This document shows positions 6,911 to 13,280 of a stretch of DNA of 14,549 bases, one piece after another. The notes beneath the pieces were generated by a model. It ran no database searches. It worked only from the letters and a program-made list of their open reading frames with translations, and was not told where the DNA came from. The number at the start of each line of letters is the position of its first letter. Within the stretch, counting starts at the first letter, position 1. The translations under genes and the position numbers were made by a program. Source of the DNA: Deltaproteobacteria bacterium (GTDB taxonomy: Bacteria; Desulfobacterota; Syntrophia; Syntrophales; UBA2210); the NCBI GenBank assembly GCA_019313735.1, contig JAFDAR010000006.1, positions 1 to 14,549 of the forward strand, given 5' to 3'.

Positions 6911-8739
6911 CCAGAGACCTCTACACCCATCGTTTTAGCAACTCGGAACGCCTCATATTCAAGCGGCATGAGAAAATGACCGTCTCCGAGTGGGCCGAGA
7001 CATACCGGTACGTCGAAACCGGTCCCAAGAAAGGCCGCTGGACCAATACCATGACCCCCTATCTCGTAGAGCCGATGAACTCCTGGAACGATCCCCATAT
7101 CCGCAAGATCATCCTCCGCTTCGCCCCGCAGACAGGCAAAACCCAGGTCGCGTTCAACTGCCTCTGCTACGCGATAGACCGCGACCCCGCCCAGGCGATG
7201 TACGTCATGCCCGACGAAAAGACGGCGCGCAGAATAAGCACCCGCCGCCTCATGCCCATGTTTAGATCGTCTCCGATAATCCGCGACCTCATGTCCGATA
7301 ACCCAAACGACACTACATCCCTGGCAGCCTACTTCAAGAACGGAATGGGACTGCTCATGGCCTGGGCCACCTCCGCCGCTGAGCTCGCCTCTGAATCCGT
7401 CCGATATTTGATAATGGACGAAGTAGACAAATTTCCCGAATTTTCCGGCAAAGAGGCTGACCCCCTCTCATTAGCCGAGATCCGGACAAACGCCTACCCG
7501 CACACGAAAAAGATACTCTACCTCTCGACGCCCACCACGGAAGAAGGCTACATAACCAGGGCCGTAAATGAAGAGGCGGATGAAGTGCGGCAATACCATG
7601 TTCCCTGTCCCATCTGTGGCGCCTGGCAGAAAATGGAATTTGAAAACATACTCTGGCCGAAAAATTGCCGGGATCCCAGGGTTGTCATGAGAAAACGCCT
7701 TGCCGAATATAGCTGCGTCGAATGCGGAATGCTCTGGAATGATCACATGAGAGATCTTGCCGTCAAAGCCGGCGTCTGGAAAAGTGATAACCCCGTTGAA
7801 AGGCCGATCGCCGTCGCGTACACCCTCCCATCCTGGTATTCACCATTCGTCAGTCTGTCATCAGTTGCCGCGGCATTTCTGCGAGGGCAGGAAGGGCCAC
7901 ATAAACTCTATATATTCGTCACCCAGCACCAGGCTGCACCCTGGAAAGAGACTATAGAAACCAAGGAAGAAAGCGCGGTCATGATCAACAAGACCGAGAT
8001 CCCGTCCGGCATAGTCCCCAAGGATGCGATAGCGCTTACCTGCGGCATCGATGCCCAGAAAAGTGGATTCTGGTTCGTTGTACGTGCCTGGGCTGCCGAT
8101 TTGACAAGTTGGCTAATCCAGTATGGATATCTCTCTAGCTGGAAAGACCTCGAAACGCTTCTATTTGAAACCCATTATCCGGTCATGGACAGCAACCGCA
8201 AGATGGATATAATCCGTGCCGCGCTCGACACCGGCGGATCTGATAGCGAAGACAACGAGTGGTCCCGAACCGAAGAGATCTATACCTGGCTTCGCACCAA
8301 CGGAAGAAATCGGGTCCACGGCATCAAAGGCGCCTCGCGGCCCCAGTTTCGGAGAGTAGAAATTAGGATACTGGACAAAATGAAAAGAGGCAATCGGATC
8401 ATCCCGGGCGGCCTGGAACTGCGCTTCCTGGATACCGCTCAGTTTAAGGAAATATTACACTGGCGTCTTGGCCGCAAAGAAGGCGAATCCCAGCGACTTC
8501 TCCTGCATTCGGAAACCGGCCTGGACTACGCGCGCCAGTTCCTGGCGGAAGAAAAACGCCGTGACCGCAGAAACAAGATATACTGGAAAAAGATTCGCCG
8601 CGATAATCACCTGTTAGACTGTGAAGTCTATGCAGCCGCTTGCGCCGATCCACAATGGACACCCAGCATCCAGTACATAGAAAAAGTCAGAGCAACAGAG
8701 AAACCGGTACGCCGTCGTATAATATCAAAAGGATTGTAG
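6904..8739 (+). CDS. phage terminase large subunit, GpA (lambda) family
   Basis: The packaging motor and nuclease of a lambda-type phage: it cuts concatemeric DNA and pumps it into the prohead. With ATG 6904 it has 611 residues, normal for the family (lambda gpA is 641). The ATPase domain shows Walker A PQTGKT at about 75-80 and Walker B YLIMDEVDKF with D172 and E173. A zinc-ribbon-like insert has CPIC (C235, C238) and CVEC (C271, C274). The nuclease domain has acidic candidates D383 (in CGIDAQKSG), D442 (in ALDTGGSD) and D572 (in LLDCEVYA). I chose ATG 6904 over GTG 6883 because AAGGA at 6892-6896 is seven bases away and the overlap with the 47-residue gene is short; GTG 6883 would add seven residues. 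Confidence 0.95.
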   Translation: MLARDLYTHRFSNSERLIFKRHEKMTVSEWAETYRYVETGPKKGRWTNTMTPYLVEPMNSWNDPHIRKIILRFAPQTGKTQVAFNCLCYAIDRDPAQAMYVMPDEKTARRISTRRLMPMFRSSPIIRDLMSDNPNDTTSLAAYFKNGMGLLMAWATSAAELASESVRYLIMDEVDKFPEFSGKEADPLSLAEIRTNAYPHTKKILYLSTPTTEEGYITRAVNEEADEVRQYHVPCPICGAWQKMEFENILWPKNCRDPRVVMRKRLAEYSCVECGMLWNDHMRDLAVKAGVWKSDNPVERPIAVAYTLPSWYSPFVSLSSVAAAFLRGQEGPHKLYIFVTQHQAAPWKETIETKEESAVMINKTEIPSGIVPKDAIALTCGIDAQKSGFWFVVRAWAADLTSWLIQYGYLSSWKDLETLLFETHYPVMDSNRKMDIIRAALDTGGSDSEDNEWSRTEEIYTWLRTNGRNRVHGIKGASRPQFRRVEIRILDKMKRGNRIIPGGLELRFLDTAQFKEILHWRLGRKEGESQRLLLHSETGLDYARQFLAEEKRRDRRNKIYWKKIRRDNHLLDCEVYAAACADPQWTPSIQYIEKVRATEKPVRRRIISKGL

Positions 8740-8789
8740 GGGACTGTCCCGGAATTTTCCGTTTTGCAGGAAAACCCGGGACTGTCCCC
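8739..8789. repeat. REP-like imperfect palindrome built on GGGACTGTCCC
   Basis: The left arm GGGGACTGTCCCGG (from 8739) continues to AATTTTCC. The right arm from 8769, GGAAAACCCGGGACTGTCCC plus one more C, is its near-complement, with an 8-base loop between. It starts on the last base of the terminase stop codon. Palindromes with a GGGACTGTCCC core resemble extragenic palindromes associated with REP-type Y1 transposases in some bacteria, which I recall but cannot verify here. It is GC-rich with no T-run after it, so it is not an ordinary terminator. Confidence 0.55.
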
Positions 8790-8817
8790 GGCGGACAGAA
8801 GGAGCAGAAGGAGCAAA

Positions 8818-9036
8818 ATGACACAGAAGAGCAGCCCGAATATAATCTGGACCATAGACCGCATCTGCGACTACCTCCAGGTCTCGCGCGTCCTGTTTTA
8901 TCGCCTCGTCAGACACCACGGCCTCCCCGCCACCATTATCGAGGGCAAATGGTGCGCCCACACCGAAAACCTCGAAAACTACTTTCGCAAAGGCACATCC
9001 ACCCCACCCAGAGACATTTCCGAAGAAGCCGAATAA
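8818..9036 (+). CDS. small helix-turn-helix (HTH_17 / excisionase-type) DNA-binding protein
   Basis: A 72-residue protein. I use ATG 8818, with AAGGAG at 8808-8813, rather than an upstream in-frame ATG at 8764 that would lie inside the palindrome. The core WTIDRICDYLQVSRVLFYRL is a helix-turn-helix of the MerR/excisionase kind. It is followed by a short wing (TIIEGKWCAHTENLENYF) in which the phage protein family usually reads out the insertion site of a helix. The C-terminus is disordered and acidic. Nu1 of lambda has the same type of winged HTH, so this could assist packaging; a transcriptional regulator of the following small genes is equally possible. Confidence in the fold is good, in the role low. 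Confidence 0.7.
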   Translation: MTQKSSPNIIWTIDRICDYLQVSRVLFYRLVRHHGLPATIIEGKWCAHTENLENYFRKGTSTPPRDISEEAE

Positions 9037-9093
9037 AAAACACAAAAAAACGCATAAATATGCGAAATAGTTGCTTTTTTTATCATTTTTTAC

Positions 9094-9126
9094 TTGACTT
9101 TACCGCGTATTATGTTAGTCTATAAG
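9094..9126 (+). promoter_or_regulatory. probable sigma70-type promoter for the small-gene block
   Basis: TTGACT at 9094-9099 is a good -35 box. The -10 is less clear: TCTATA at 9119-9124 is 19 bases away and TATAAG overlaps it. The stretch from about 9037 to 9166 is AT-rich and has no gene. It also carries a small CGCATA/TATGCG inverted repeat at 9051-9064 and a repeated GACTGA motif near 9128-9142 that could bind a regulator. Confidence 0.45.
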
Positions 9127-9166
9127 TGACTGATAAGACTGACAAAAAACAAAAAGGAGAAAAAAG

Positions 9167-9349
9167 ATGAGAGTAGAAACCGACAAATACATTTTCAACA
9201 CAGGCAAAATCCCGAGAGGATATGGAATGTGGGCTTTTGAGATCAGGGGAAAGACCATTTTTATCACTGGGAACTATGCAGATGCAAAGAAAGAAGCCAT
9301 CAAGGAAGCTAAAAGACAGGACGCCTTTGAAATTGCGGTGCTACCATAA
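9167..9349 (+). CDS. small hypothetical phage protein, 60 residues
   Basis: ATG at 9167 with AAGGAG at 9154-9159. Sequence features: GKIPRGYGMWAFEIRGKTIF (beta-rich), then FITGNYADAKKEAIKEAKRQ, an amphipathic charged helix, then a final strand ending IAVLP. The beta-beta-alpha-beta layout suggests a compact folded domain. It is the first gene after the promoter at 9094 and begins a run of small genes with shared ribosome-binding leaders. I do not recognise a named family. Confidence 0.65.
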   Translation: MRVETDKYIFNTGKIPRGYGMWAFEIRGKTIFITGNYADAKKEAIKEAKRQDAFEIAVLP

Positions 9350-9368
9350 AACGAAAGGAGAAAGATCA

Positions 9369-9569
9369 ATGACCAGAATCAAAAAAGAATATTACAGAGC
9401 ATGGAGAAGAAAAGACGTAAGCCGGGCCGCGTTCCTGGCAAAAATTAACGATAAAATCCGGAGAGAGAATTTTGACGAAGCATACAGTAATTATTTAAAC
9501 GGAAAATGTACGAACTATAACCAGAGCCTGATTAGCGCTTTGGAAGAAATGAAAGGAGAGAGCAAATGA
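9369..9569 (+). CDS. small basic hypothetical protein, 66 residues
   Basis: ATG at 9369 directly after the AACGAAAGGAG leader (9350-9360). A longer frame open from 9222 overlaps the preceding gene entirely and is rejected as the start. The protein is almost wholly helical and rich in Arg, Lys and Glu: EYYRAWRRKDVSRAAFLAKI, then a helix around NDKIRRENFDEAY, then SALEEMKGESK. Its stop overlaps the next ATG by four bases (ATGA), so it is translationally coupled to the following DUF6908-like gene. No family recognised. Confidence 0.6.
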   Translation: MTRIKKEYYRAWRRKDVSRAAFLAKINDKIRRENFDEAYSNYLNGKCTNYNQSLISALEEMKGESK

Positions 9570-9952
9570 GAGCGGTAAACAAAAAAGCGAAGGCGGTCTT
9601 GGATATCCTGACAGAGAACCCCCGGGTATTCGACAATGGTGGCCCGGGGATCATGGCCGTGCATGTAGAAAAATTATGCATCCTCAATGGTGGCACTGTT
9701 TACAGCGTTGCTCACTACTACAAACAAAACGGTGACATGATGCGGGATCCTGACATCGAGTTTCTCAAAGGCCGCGACGGTAATTACTACCCGCTTTCAT
9801 ATCGCCAGGATGGTCTCGGTATATTTCACGAGGTCGCCGTTTACGATTCCGCGGGCCAGCTTAAAGGATACCGTCCCAGGATGCAAAAAGACATCGCAAT
9901 TTTTGCGGGTACTTGGATGAAAAACATCAGAGAGCAGCAGGGATTATCATAG
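9566..9952 (+). CDS. DUF6908-like phage protein
   Basis: A 128-residue protein with ATG at 9566 and GAAAGGAGAG as ribosome-binding site in the end of the preceding gene. Key conserved-looking segments are FDNGGPGIMAVHVEKL (22-37), VAHYYKQNGDMMRDPDIEF (48-66) and a Tyr-rich stretch with a QDGLGIF motif further on. The AHYY-QNGD-M-DP pattern is what I remember of DUF6908 domain proteins, which occur in phages and mobile elements without a known function. The family call is from memory of the motif. It is followed by a leader region with three hairpins. Confidence 0.6.
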   Translation: MRAVNKKAKAVLDILTENPRVFDNGGPGIMAVHVEKLCILNGGTVYSVAHYYKQNGDMMRDPDIEFLKGRDGNYYPLSYRQDGLGIFHEVAVYDSAGQLKGYRPRMQKDIAIFAGTWMKNIREQQGLS

Positions 9953-9957
9953 CCGAA

Positions 9958-10017
9958 ATCCCGCCAACCGGCGGGATCGTCCGGGACTGACCACCCGGAC
10001 CTGACGAGGCAAGTCAG
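9958..10017 (+). promoter_or_regulatory. leader with three consecutive hairpins, one with a TGACCA loop
   Basis: Between two small genes, three stems follow each other closely: ATCCCGCC / GGCGGGAT with a 4-base loop (9958-9977), GTCCGGG / CCCGGAC with loop ACTGACCA (9979-10000), and CTGAC / GTCAG with a 7-base loop (10001-10017). None has a T-run, so these are not classical terminators. The TGACCA loop is shared with the leaders at 10236, 11586 and 12670. Start of the next gene is at 10047 after a shared AAACGAAAGGAGA sequence. Confidence 0.5.
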
Positions 10018-10046
10018 AACACACACCAAACGAAAGGAGAAAATCA

Positions 10047-10232
10047 ATGTTAGAAGAAAGCAGATCACTCGAAGAAAGAAAAGGTTATCAGTGGCCCGCA
10101 TCATCAATCACGGATCACGAGATGAAGGTCTTGGCGCAGCTCAGAAAGAAAACCGGATGTTCCATTTCGGAATTACTGAGACAATCAGTGGAGATGGTTG
10201 GGCGCATGGCACAGGAAAAAGGCGCAATATAG
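10047..10232 (+). CDS. small ribbon-helix-helix-like DNA-binding protein
   Basis: A 61-residue protein with ATG at 10047 and the AAACGAAAGGAGA leader in front. After a charged N-terminus, a beta strand near SSITDHEMKVLAQLRKKTGC leads into ISELLRQSVEMVGRMAQ. This strand-helix-helix order with the S-I-S-E-L-L-R motif at the start of helix B is typical of CopG/Arc-type ribbon-helix-helix proteins, which bind DNA as dimers. It may act as a regulator of this block or as the partner of the ParB protein encoded next, but neither is proven. Element A begins four bases after its stop. Confidence 0.6.
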   Translation: MLEESRSLEERKGYQWPASSITDHEMKVLAQLRKKTGCSISELLRQSVEMVGRMAQEKGAI

Positions 10233-10235
10233 ACA

Positions 10236-10293
10236 CCCCCGGTAACCGGCAGGAGATGCCGCCCTCCGGTGACCAAACCGGAGGATCCGGGGG
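10236..10293 (+). ncRNA. structured leader element, copy A (three-way junction, TGACCAAA loop)
   Basis: An outer stem CCCCCGG / CCGGGGG (10236-10242 with 10287-10293) closes a three-way junction. The first inner hairpin is CGGCA-GGAGA-TGCCG (10247-10261) and the second is CTCCGG-TGACCAAA-CCGGAG (10264-10283). Compared with copy B at 12670 (36 of 37 bases identical in the core), the second pair of hairpin 2 changes from T-A to G-C and the outer stem differs on both strands while still pairing. Compensatory change of this kind points to RNA (or hairpin) function. It lies between a ribbon-helix-helix gene and the ParB gene. Confidence 0.6.
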
Positions 10294-10340
10294 CAAAAAA
10301 ACCCTACCACAAACCGCACACAAACGAAAGGAGATAAACC

Positions 10341-11198
10341 GTGCAAGCAATCGACATCAACAAAGTATATCCAAACCCTGACCAACCCCGCCAGCACTTT
10401 GATCCGGTAAAGCTCGAAGAACTATCTCAATCCATCGAGAAAAACGGATTGATCGAGCCGATCATAGTCACCAAACGAAACGACAAATATATGATCATCG
10501 CGGGAGAAAGACGCTGGCGGGCACACGCCCTTGCGGGTTTAGCTGAAATCAAAGCAGAAGTAATGAACTTGGTCAGCGAACAGACCATCGCGGAACTCGC
10601 CCTCCTCGAAAATCTCCAGCGCGAAGATCTGAATATCATCGAGGAGGCCAGAGCGTATCAGAACCTGCTTAATATGGGGATGACACAGGAAAAACTGGCC
10701 GAAAAGATGGGAATCAGCCAACCCTGGCGGATCCAGGAACGTCTCAATCTTCTGAAACTCAGGACCGTGTATCAGGATTATGTTTTGAAAAACATCCTCA
10801 CACCATCTCAGGCATACGAGATGAGTCGTGTCGAGCATCAATTTCAGGACGTGATGTTCAACAAGATTCGCGATGGCAAGCTCAAGACCTATAACGAACT
10901 GAGGTCGTTTACTAATGCCATCGTGTATCACCAAGAACAGAGATCTTTTATATCGGAACCCTCAAAAGACGAGCGCAAGGTGAAAGATAAATACGATCGG
11001 ATGATCGAAAAACTCTTGAAATTCATCAATGGTTCGTTTAATCCGGATGATCTGTCCATCCTGCGGGCAGTGGTCAAATCCTCACTCAAGCGCAACATAG
11101 AGCAGATTGATGAGATTATCCTGTATCTGAATAAAGTAAAAAAGGCTATGGTGCAGGCAGAAAGCAAACAGCAACTACAACAAACAATGGAGGTGTAA
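10341..11198 (+). CDS. ParB/RepB/Spo0J-family protein
   Basis: A 285-residue protein starting at GTG 10341, placed correctly after AAACGAAAGGAGAT. The N-terminal ParB domain is complete: NPDQPRQHF (12-20), LSQSIEKNGLIEPIIV (28-43), IIAGERRWRA (52-61), which is the nucleotide-binding box, and ENLQREDLNIIEEA (90-103). A helix-turn-helix at about 113-138 (MTQEKLAEKMGISQPW) should bind a parS-like site. The C-terminus (about 205-285) is a charged helical region that could dimerise. Family members use CTP to clamp DNA and act in partition, but phages also use them as transcription regulators. No ParA gene is in the window, so a regulatory role or partition of a plasmid-like prophage both remain possible. 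Element A precedes it. Confidence 0.9.
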   Translation: MQAIDINKVYPNPDQPRQHFDPVKLEELSQSIEKNGLIEPIIVTKRNDKYMIIAGERRWRAHALAGLAEIKAEVMNLVSEQTIAELALLENLQREDLNIIEEARAYQNLLNMGMTQEKLAEKMGISQPWRIQERLNLLKLRTVYQDYVLKNILTPSQAYEMSRVEHQFQDVMFNKIRDGKLKTYNELRSFTNAIVYHQEQRSFISEPSKDERKVKDKYDRMIEKLLKFINGSFNPDDLSILRAVVKSSLKRNIEQIDEIILYLNKVKKAMVQAESKQQLQQTMEV

Positions 11199-11200
11199 AG

Positions 11201-11524
11201 ATGCAGACATCAAATTTCAGAAACAGCGGCAAAGATCAGAACGCGGTGGCAATCTCAAGGGGGATCCCCAGATACTGGCGAGGCAAAAGGTACATCGCCC
11301 TGGCTCCATCCCGGGAACTAATGAAAATCGAGGACGAGCAAATCTACACCAGACGCTACAAAGAAGAAGTCCTCGACCAACTTGACCCCCAGCAGGTATA
11401 TGACGACCTGGGACCCGACGCGATCCTGCTCTGCTTCGAAGCCCCCGGCGAATTCTGCCACCGACAACTTGTTGCCGAATGGCTTAAAAAAAACTTAGGA
11501 ATAGACGTTAAAGAAAAGACTTGA
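11201..11524 (+). CDS. DUF488 family protein
   Basis: A 107-residue protein with ATG at 11201, two bases after the ParB stop, with its ribosome-binding site GGAGGTG inside the ParB C-terminal codons. The family signature is clear: AISRGIPRYWRGKRYIALAP near the start, then YKEEVLDQLDP, and LLCFEAPGEFCHRQLVAEWL (76-95), with C78, E80, C86, H87 and R88. DUF488 proteins are widespread in bacteria and phages, and the Cys-His-Arg cluster looks like a binding or catalytic site, but no reaction is established that I know of. Compactness and coupling to ParB suggest they are co-expressed. The first copy of a promoter-like repeat overlaps its stop codon. Confidence 0.85.
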   Translation: MQTSNFRNSGKDQNAVAISRGIPRYWRGKRYIALAPSRELMKIEDEQIYTRRYKEEVLDQLDPQQVYDDLGPDAILLCFEAPGEFCHRQLVAEWLKKNLGIDVKEKT

Positions 11525-11563
11525 CAAACATTAAATAAAAAACTTGACAAACATTAAATAAAA
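11519..11563. repeat. tandem duplication containing two TTGACA boxes
   Basis: A 22-base unit beginning ACTTGACAAACATTAAAT is present exactly at 11519-11540 and 11542-11563 (period 23). Each copy contains a perfect TTGACA. The first copy overlaps the end of the DUF488 gene. The duplication could provide two -35 boxes or a doubled regulator site. Confidence 0.75.
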
Positions 11564-11572
11564 GCGTATCTT
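11544..11572 (+). promoter_or_regulatory. sigma70-type promoter for the 11633 gene
   Basis: TTGACA at 11544-11549 and TATCTT at 11567-11572 are separated by exactly 17 bases, a near-ideal vegetative promoter. Transcription would start near 11580, just upstream of the TGACCAA hairpin, so that hairpin would be the very 5' end of the mRNA. The upstream TTGACA copy has no comparable -10. Confidence 0.65.
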
Positions 11573-11585
11573 TAAGACAACTAAA

Positions 11586-11603
11586 GGGGAGCTGACCAAC
11601 CCC
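11586..11603 (+). promoter_or_regulatory. small leader hairpin with CTGACCAA loop
   Basis: GGGG at 11586-11589 pairs with CCCC at 11600-11603 around the loop AGCTGACCAA. The stem is only four pairs, but the loop repeats the TGACCA(A) seen in the other leaders, and it is placed directly after the promoter and before the shared AACGAAAGGAGA ribosome-binding leader of the next gene. Confidence 0.4.
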
Positions 11604-11632
11604 GGAAAACCAAAAACGAAAGGAGAAAGATC

Positions 11633-12658
11633 ATGAAATATCAAGACACAACAATTATAGAGATAGCCCAGAAAAGGGGTTCGGCCGCGAAAACAAAAGC
11701 GGGCGCGTGGAAATATCTCCTCGCAAATTTGAAACGACCAAACAAGACCCGGAACTCCCACCGCTTTGACTGGGATAACTGGCGTGAATCTCGCAAAACC
11801 CGTACCGGCGATGGGCGCGCCCTGATTTTGGGATACAGCCTGGACGATCCTAACACCCCGGGCCGGATTAGGGATGCCGCCTGGGAGATGCATTTAGAAT
11901 GGAATCGCCGCGCATGCTGGGAAACCTACAGGGATGGATATGGGGCCATTTGTTTGCGCACACGGGAGGGGTCGCGACACTATGATCATAATTACTGGGA
12001 TGCGGTTGACCTGCTGGCTCAGGCAGTGCGCCAGGGAAAAATCTCTCGCGCATACAACGATATTGGATTTGATCAAAAAGGACGTGCGGAGGGCGATGCA
12101 ATACACCATGAGATATATGATATCCGGCCAAAACCATTTGTTGTGCTCGTATGCGTCCGCGAAACAGAGGGGTCAAAGTACGGCGTCCGGACCATCTGCA
12201 AAAACTATTACATTATTAAAAGACATGGTAAGGGGATTAAAATTGCCCCCGCAAACAAGGCCATTGCCGCAAAAGCGGCAAAACAGGCAGGAGATGAATT
12301 AGGCGTGGCAATAGACATCCTGGAGGGCAAGATCAAGCTGGTCACCCACCACCCTTGTATGGACGGTGTCGCGTATAAACAAGTGGCAATCTTTGGAGAT
12401 GGTCGCATGGCCTCGGTGTATGATGACTCCGACTGGGTTATTGGTGTAGAACGATATGACAGGGCAATGCGTGATCATAATGGCGGTCTGTATGTATATC
12501 CGACGCCTGAACAAGCCAAACACGCGCCATTCCCGGACAACAGCATAAACGCAGACGCCGACAAAATCATACTAAAATGCCAGGTAGGAGGCCTTTATTG
12601 CAGGTATGGGGAAAAGCTGGCATTCAGCCGGTGTGTCCCCATAGAATGTCTGGCATAA
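11633..12658 (+). CDS. hypothetical protein, 341 residues
   Basis: ATG at 11633 after an AAAACGAAAGGAGA leader and its own promoter at 11544. The N-terminal part is basic with a tract of aromatic and Arg residues (RFDWDNWRESRK). The middle has HHEIYDIRPKPFVVLVCVRE, probably a beta strand core, then an Ala/Lys-rich helix (NKAIAAKAAKQAGDELGVAI). The C-terminus has further beta-like stretches and three Cys (in KCQVGGLYC and SRCVP). I see no signal peptide or membrane segment and recognise no domain. It is the largest gene of the accessory block and the only one with a clear own promoter, so it may be expressed separately. Element B begins 12 bases after its stop. Confidence 0.7.
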   Translation: MKYQDTTIIEIAQKRGSAAKTKAGAWKYLLANLKRPNKTRNSHRFDWDNWRESRKTRTGDGRALILGYSLDDPNTPGRIRDAAWEMHLEWNRRACWETYRDGYGAICLRTREGSRHYDHNYWDAVDLLAQAVRQGKISRAYNDIGFDQKGRAEGDAIHHEIYDIRPKPFVVLVCVRETEGSKYGVRTICKNYYIIKRHGKGIKIAPANKAIAAKAAKQAGDELGVAIDILEGKIKLVTHHPCMDGVAYKQVAIFGDGRMASVYDDSDWVIGVERYDRAMRDHNGGLYVYPTPEQAKHAPFPDNSINADADKIILKCQVGGLYCRYGEKLAFSRCVPIECLA

Positions 12659-12669
12659 ACAAACAACCC

Positions 12670-12728
12670 CTCCCTGGTAACCGGCAGGAGATGCCGCCCG
12701 CCGGTGACCAAATCGGCGATCCGGGGAG
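12670..12728 (+). ncRNA. structured leader element, copy B (three-way junction, TGACCAAA loop)
   Basis: Same architecture as copy A. Outer stem CTCCCTGG / CCGGGGAG (12670-12677 with 12721-12728, one T-G wobble), first hairpin CGGCA-GGAGA-TGCCG (12682-12696), second hairpin CGCCGG-TGACCAAA-TCGGCG (12699-12718, closing G-T wobble). The linkers TAAC and the two hairpin loops are unchanged from copy A while the stems vary compatibly. It lies between the 341-residue gene and the 12757 gene, 29 bases upstream of the latter's start. Confidence 0.6.
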
Positions 12729-12756
12729 AGAAAAACATCATAACACAGGAGGAAAT

Positions 12757-13263
12757 ATGAAAGCAATCGCACCCAAAATTAATGACAAGATAGCGGAATT
12801 TTATCCGGAAGTTTTTTCAAACTTGCACTCCGGCGCGACCTACGTGCTGGAGGCATTCCCCCGGCTCTACCAGCGGACGCTGCACGACATGCGGGGGACG
12901 TTTTCCGACGGAGAATTAAAACTCATGGTGGACGTGATGAACGCCACCATGCTCACGCCACAATCGGCGGGCCATCACCTCGCTGCCAACGTATCCGACG
13001 GGATCGCGCTGGACAGCCTCGACAAGAAATGGAAGATCGATGGAGACAACCTGAAATTCAAACTCGGCGGTCTGTCTCTATTCCAGTTAACCTGCCTCGA
13101 AGTCTGGGCGAACGGCTTCTGGTATCGGAAAAAACCAGAGACTGTCCAATCGCCGGAAGAATTTGAAGCCTGGCTCGCGCAATTGAAAGAAGGTCTAATT
13201 ATGGTCAAGGACCCACTCTCGCCAGACGGTCACTGCTTGCCTGGAATGAGGAAAATGATATAA
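12757..13263 (+). CDS. hypothetical protein, 168 residues
   Basis: ATG at 12757 with a perfect AGGAGG at 12747-12752. A longer in-frame extension to 12577 overlaps the preceding gene and the structured leader, so I reject it. Sequence features: MKAIAPKINDKIAEFYPEVF, a helical N-terminus; a helix with LVDVMNATML-like hydrophobic spacing; and a Trp/Tyr-rich C-terminal half (FQLTCLEVWANGFWYRKKPE). Segments such as SFLAFPRLY and TFSDGELKLMVDVMNATML hint at an all-helical fold. The F-S-D-G-E-L-K-L-M-x-D-x-M-N-A pattern recalls small phage proteins of unknown role. No family assigned. The tRNA-like RNA starts 17 bases after its stop, so it may be co-transcribed. Confidence 0.7.
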   Translation: MKAIAPKINDKIAEFYPEVFSNLHSGATYVLEAFPRLYQRTLHDMRGTFSDGELKLMVDVMNATMLTPQSAGHHLAANVSDGIALDSLDKKWKIDGDNLKFKLGGLSLFQLTCLEVWANGFWYRKKPETVQSPEEFEAWLAQLKEGLIMVKDPLSPDGHCLPGMRKMI

Positions 13264-13280
13264 CCCAATCCGGACAAGAA

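Noticed and set aside
8725..9045. Minus-strand 106-codon frame and other minus-strand frames throughout
   Set aside because: They lie opposite well-supported + strand genes, lack ribosome-binding sites and show low-complexity or unnatural sequence.
9051..9081. CGCATA/TATGCG hairpin followed by T-runs as a terminator
   Set aside because: The stem is short and AT-rich, and the T-run starts about ten bases after it instead of directly.
9222..9569. Longer 115-codon version of the 9369 gene
   Set aside because: The extension lies in another frame over the 9167 gene and lacks a ribosome-binding site, while ATG 9369 follows a strong one.
10376..10389. CCCTGACCAACCCC, identical to part of the iteron array, inside the ParB gene
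   Set aside because: It encodes the conserved ParB residues N-P-D-Q-P-R and is a single copy, so protein constraint explains it; no evidence of a 13th iteron.
12577..12756. N-terminal extension of the 12757 gene
   Set aside because: It overlaps the preceding gene and the structured leader element; AGGAGG points to ATG 12757.
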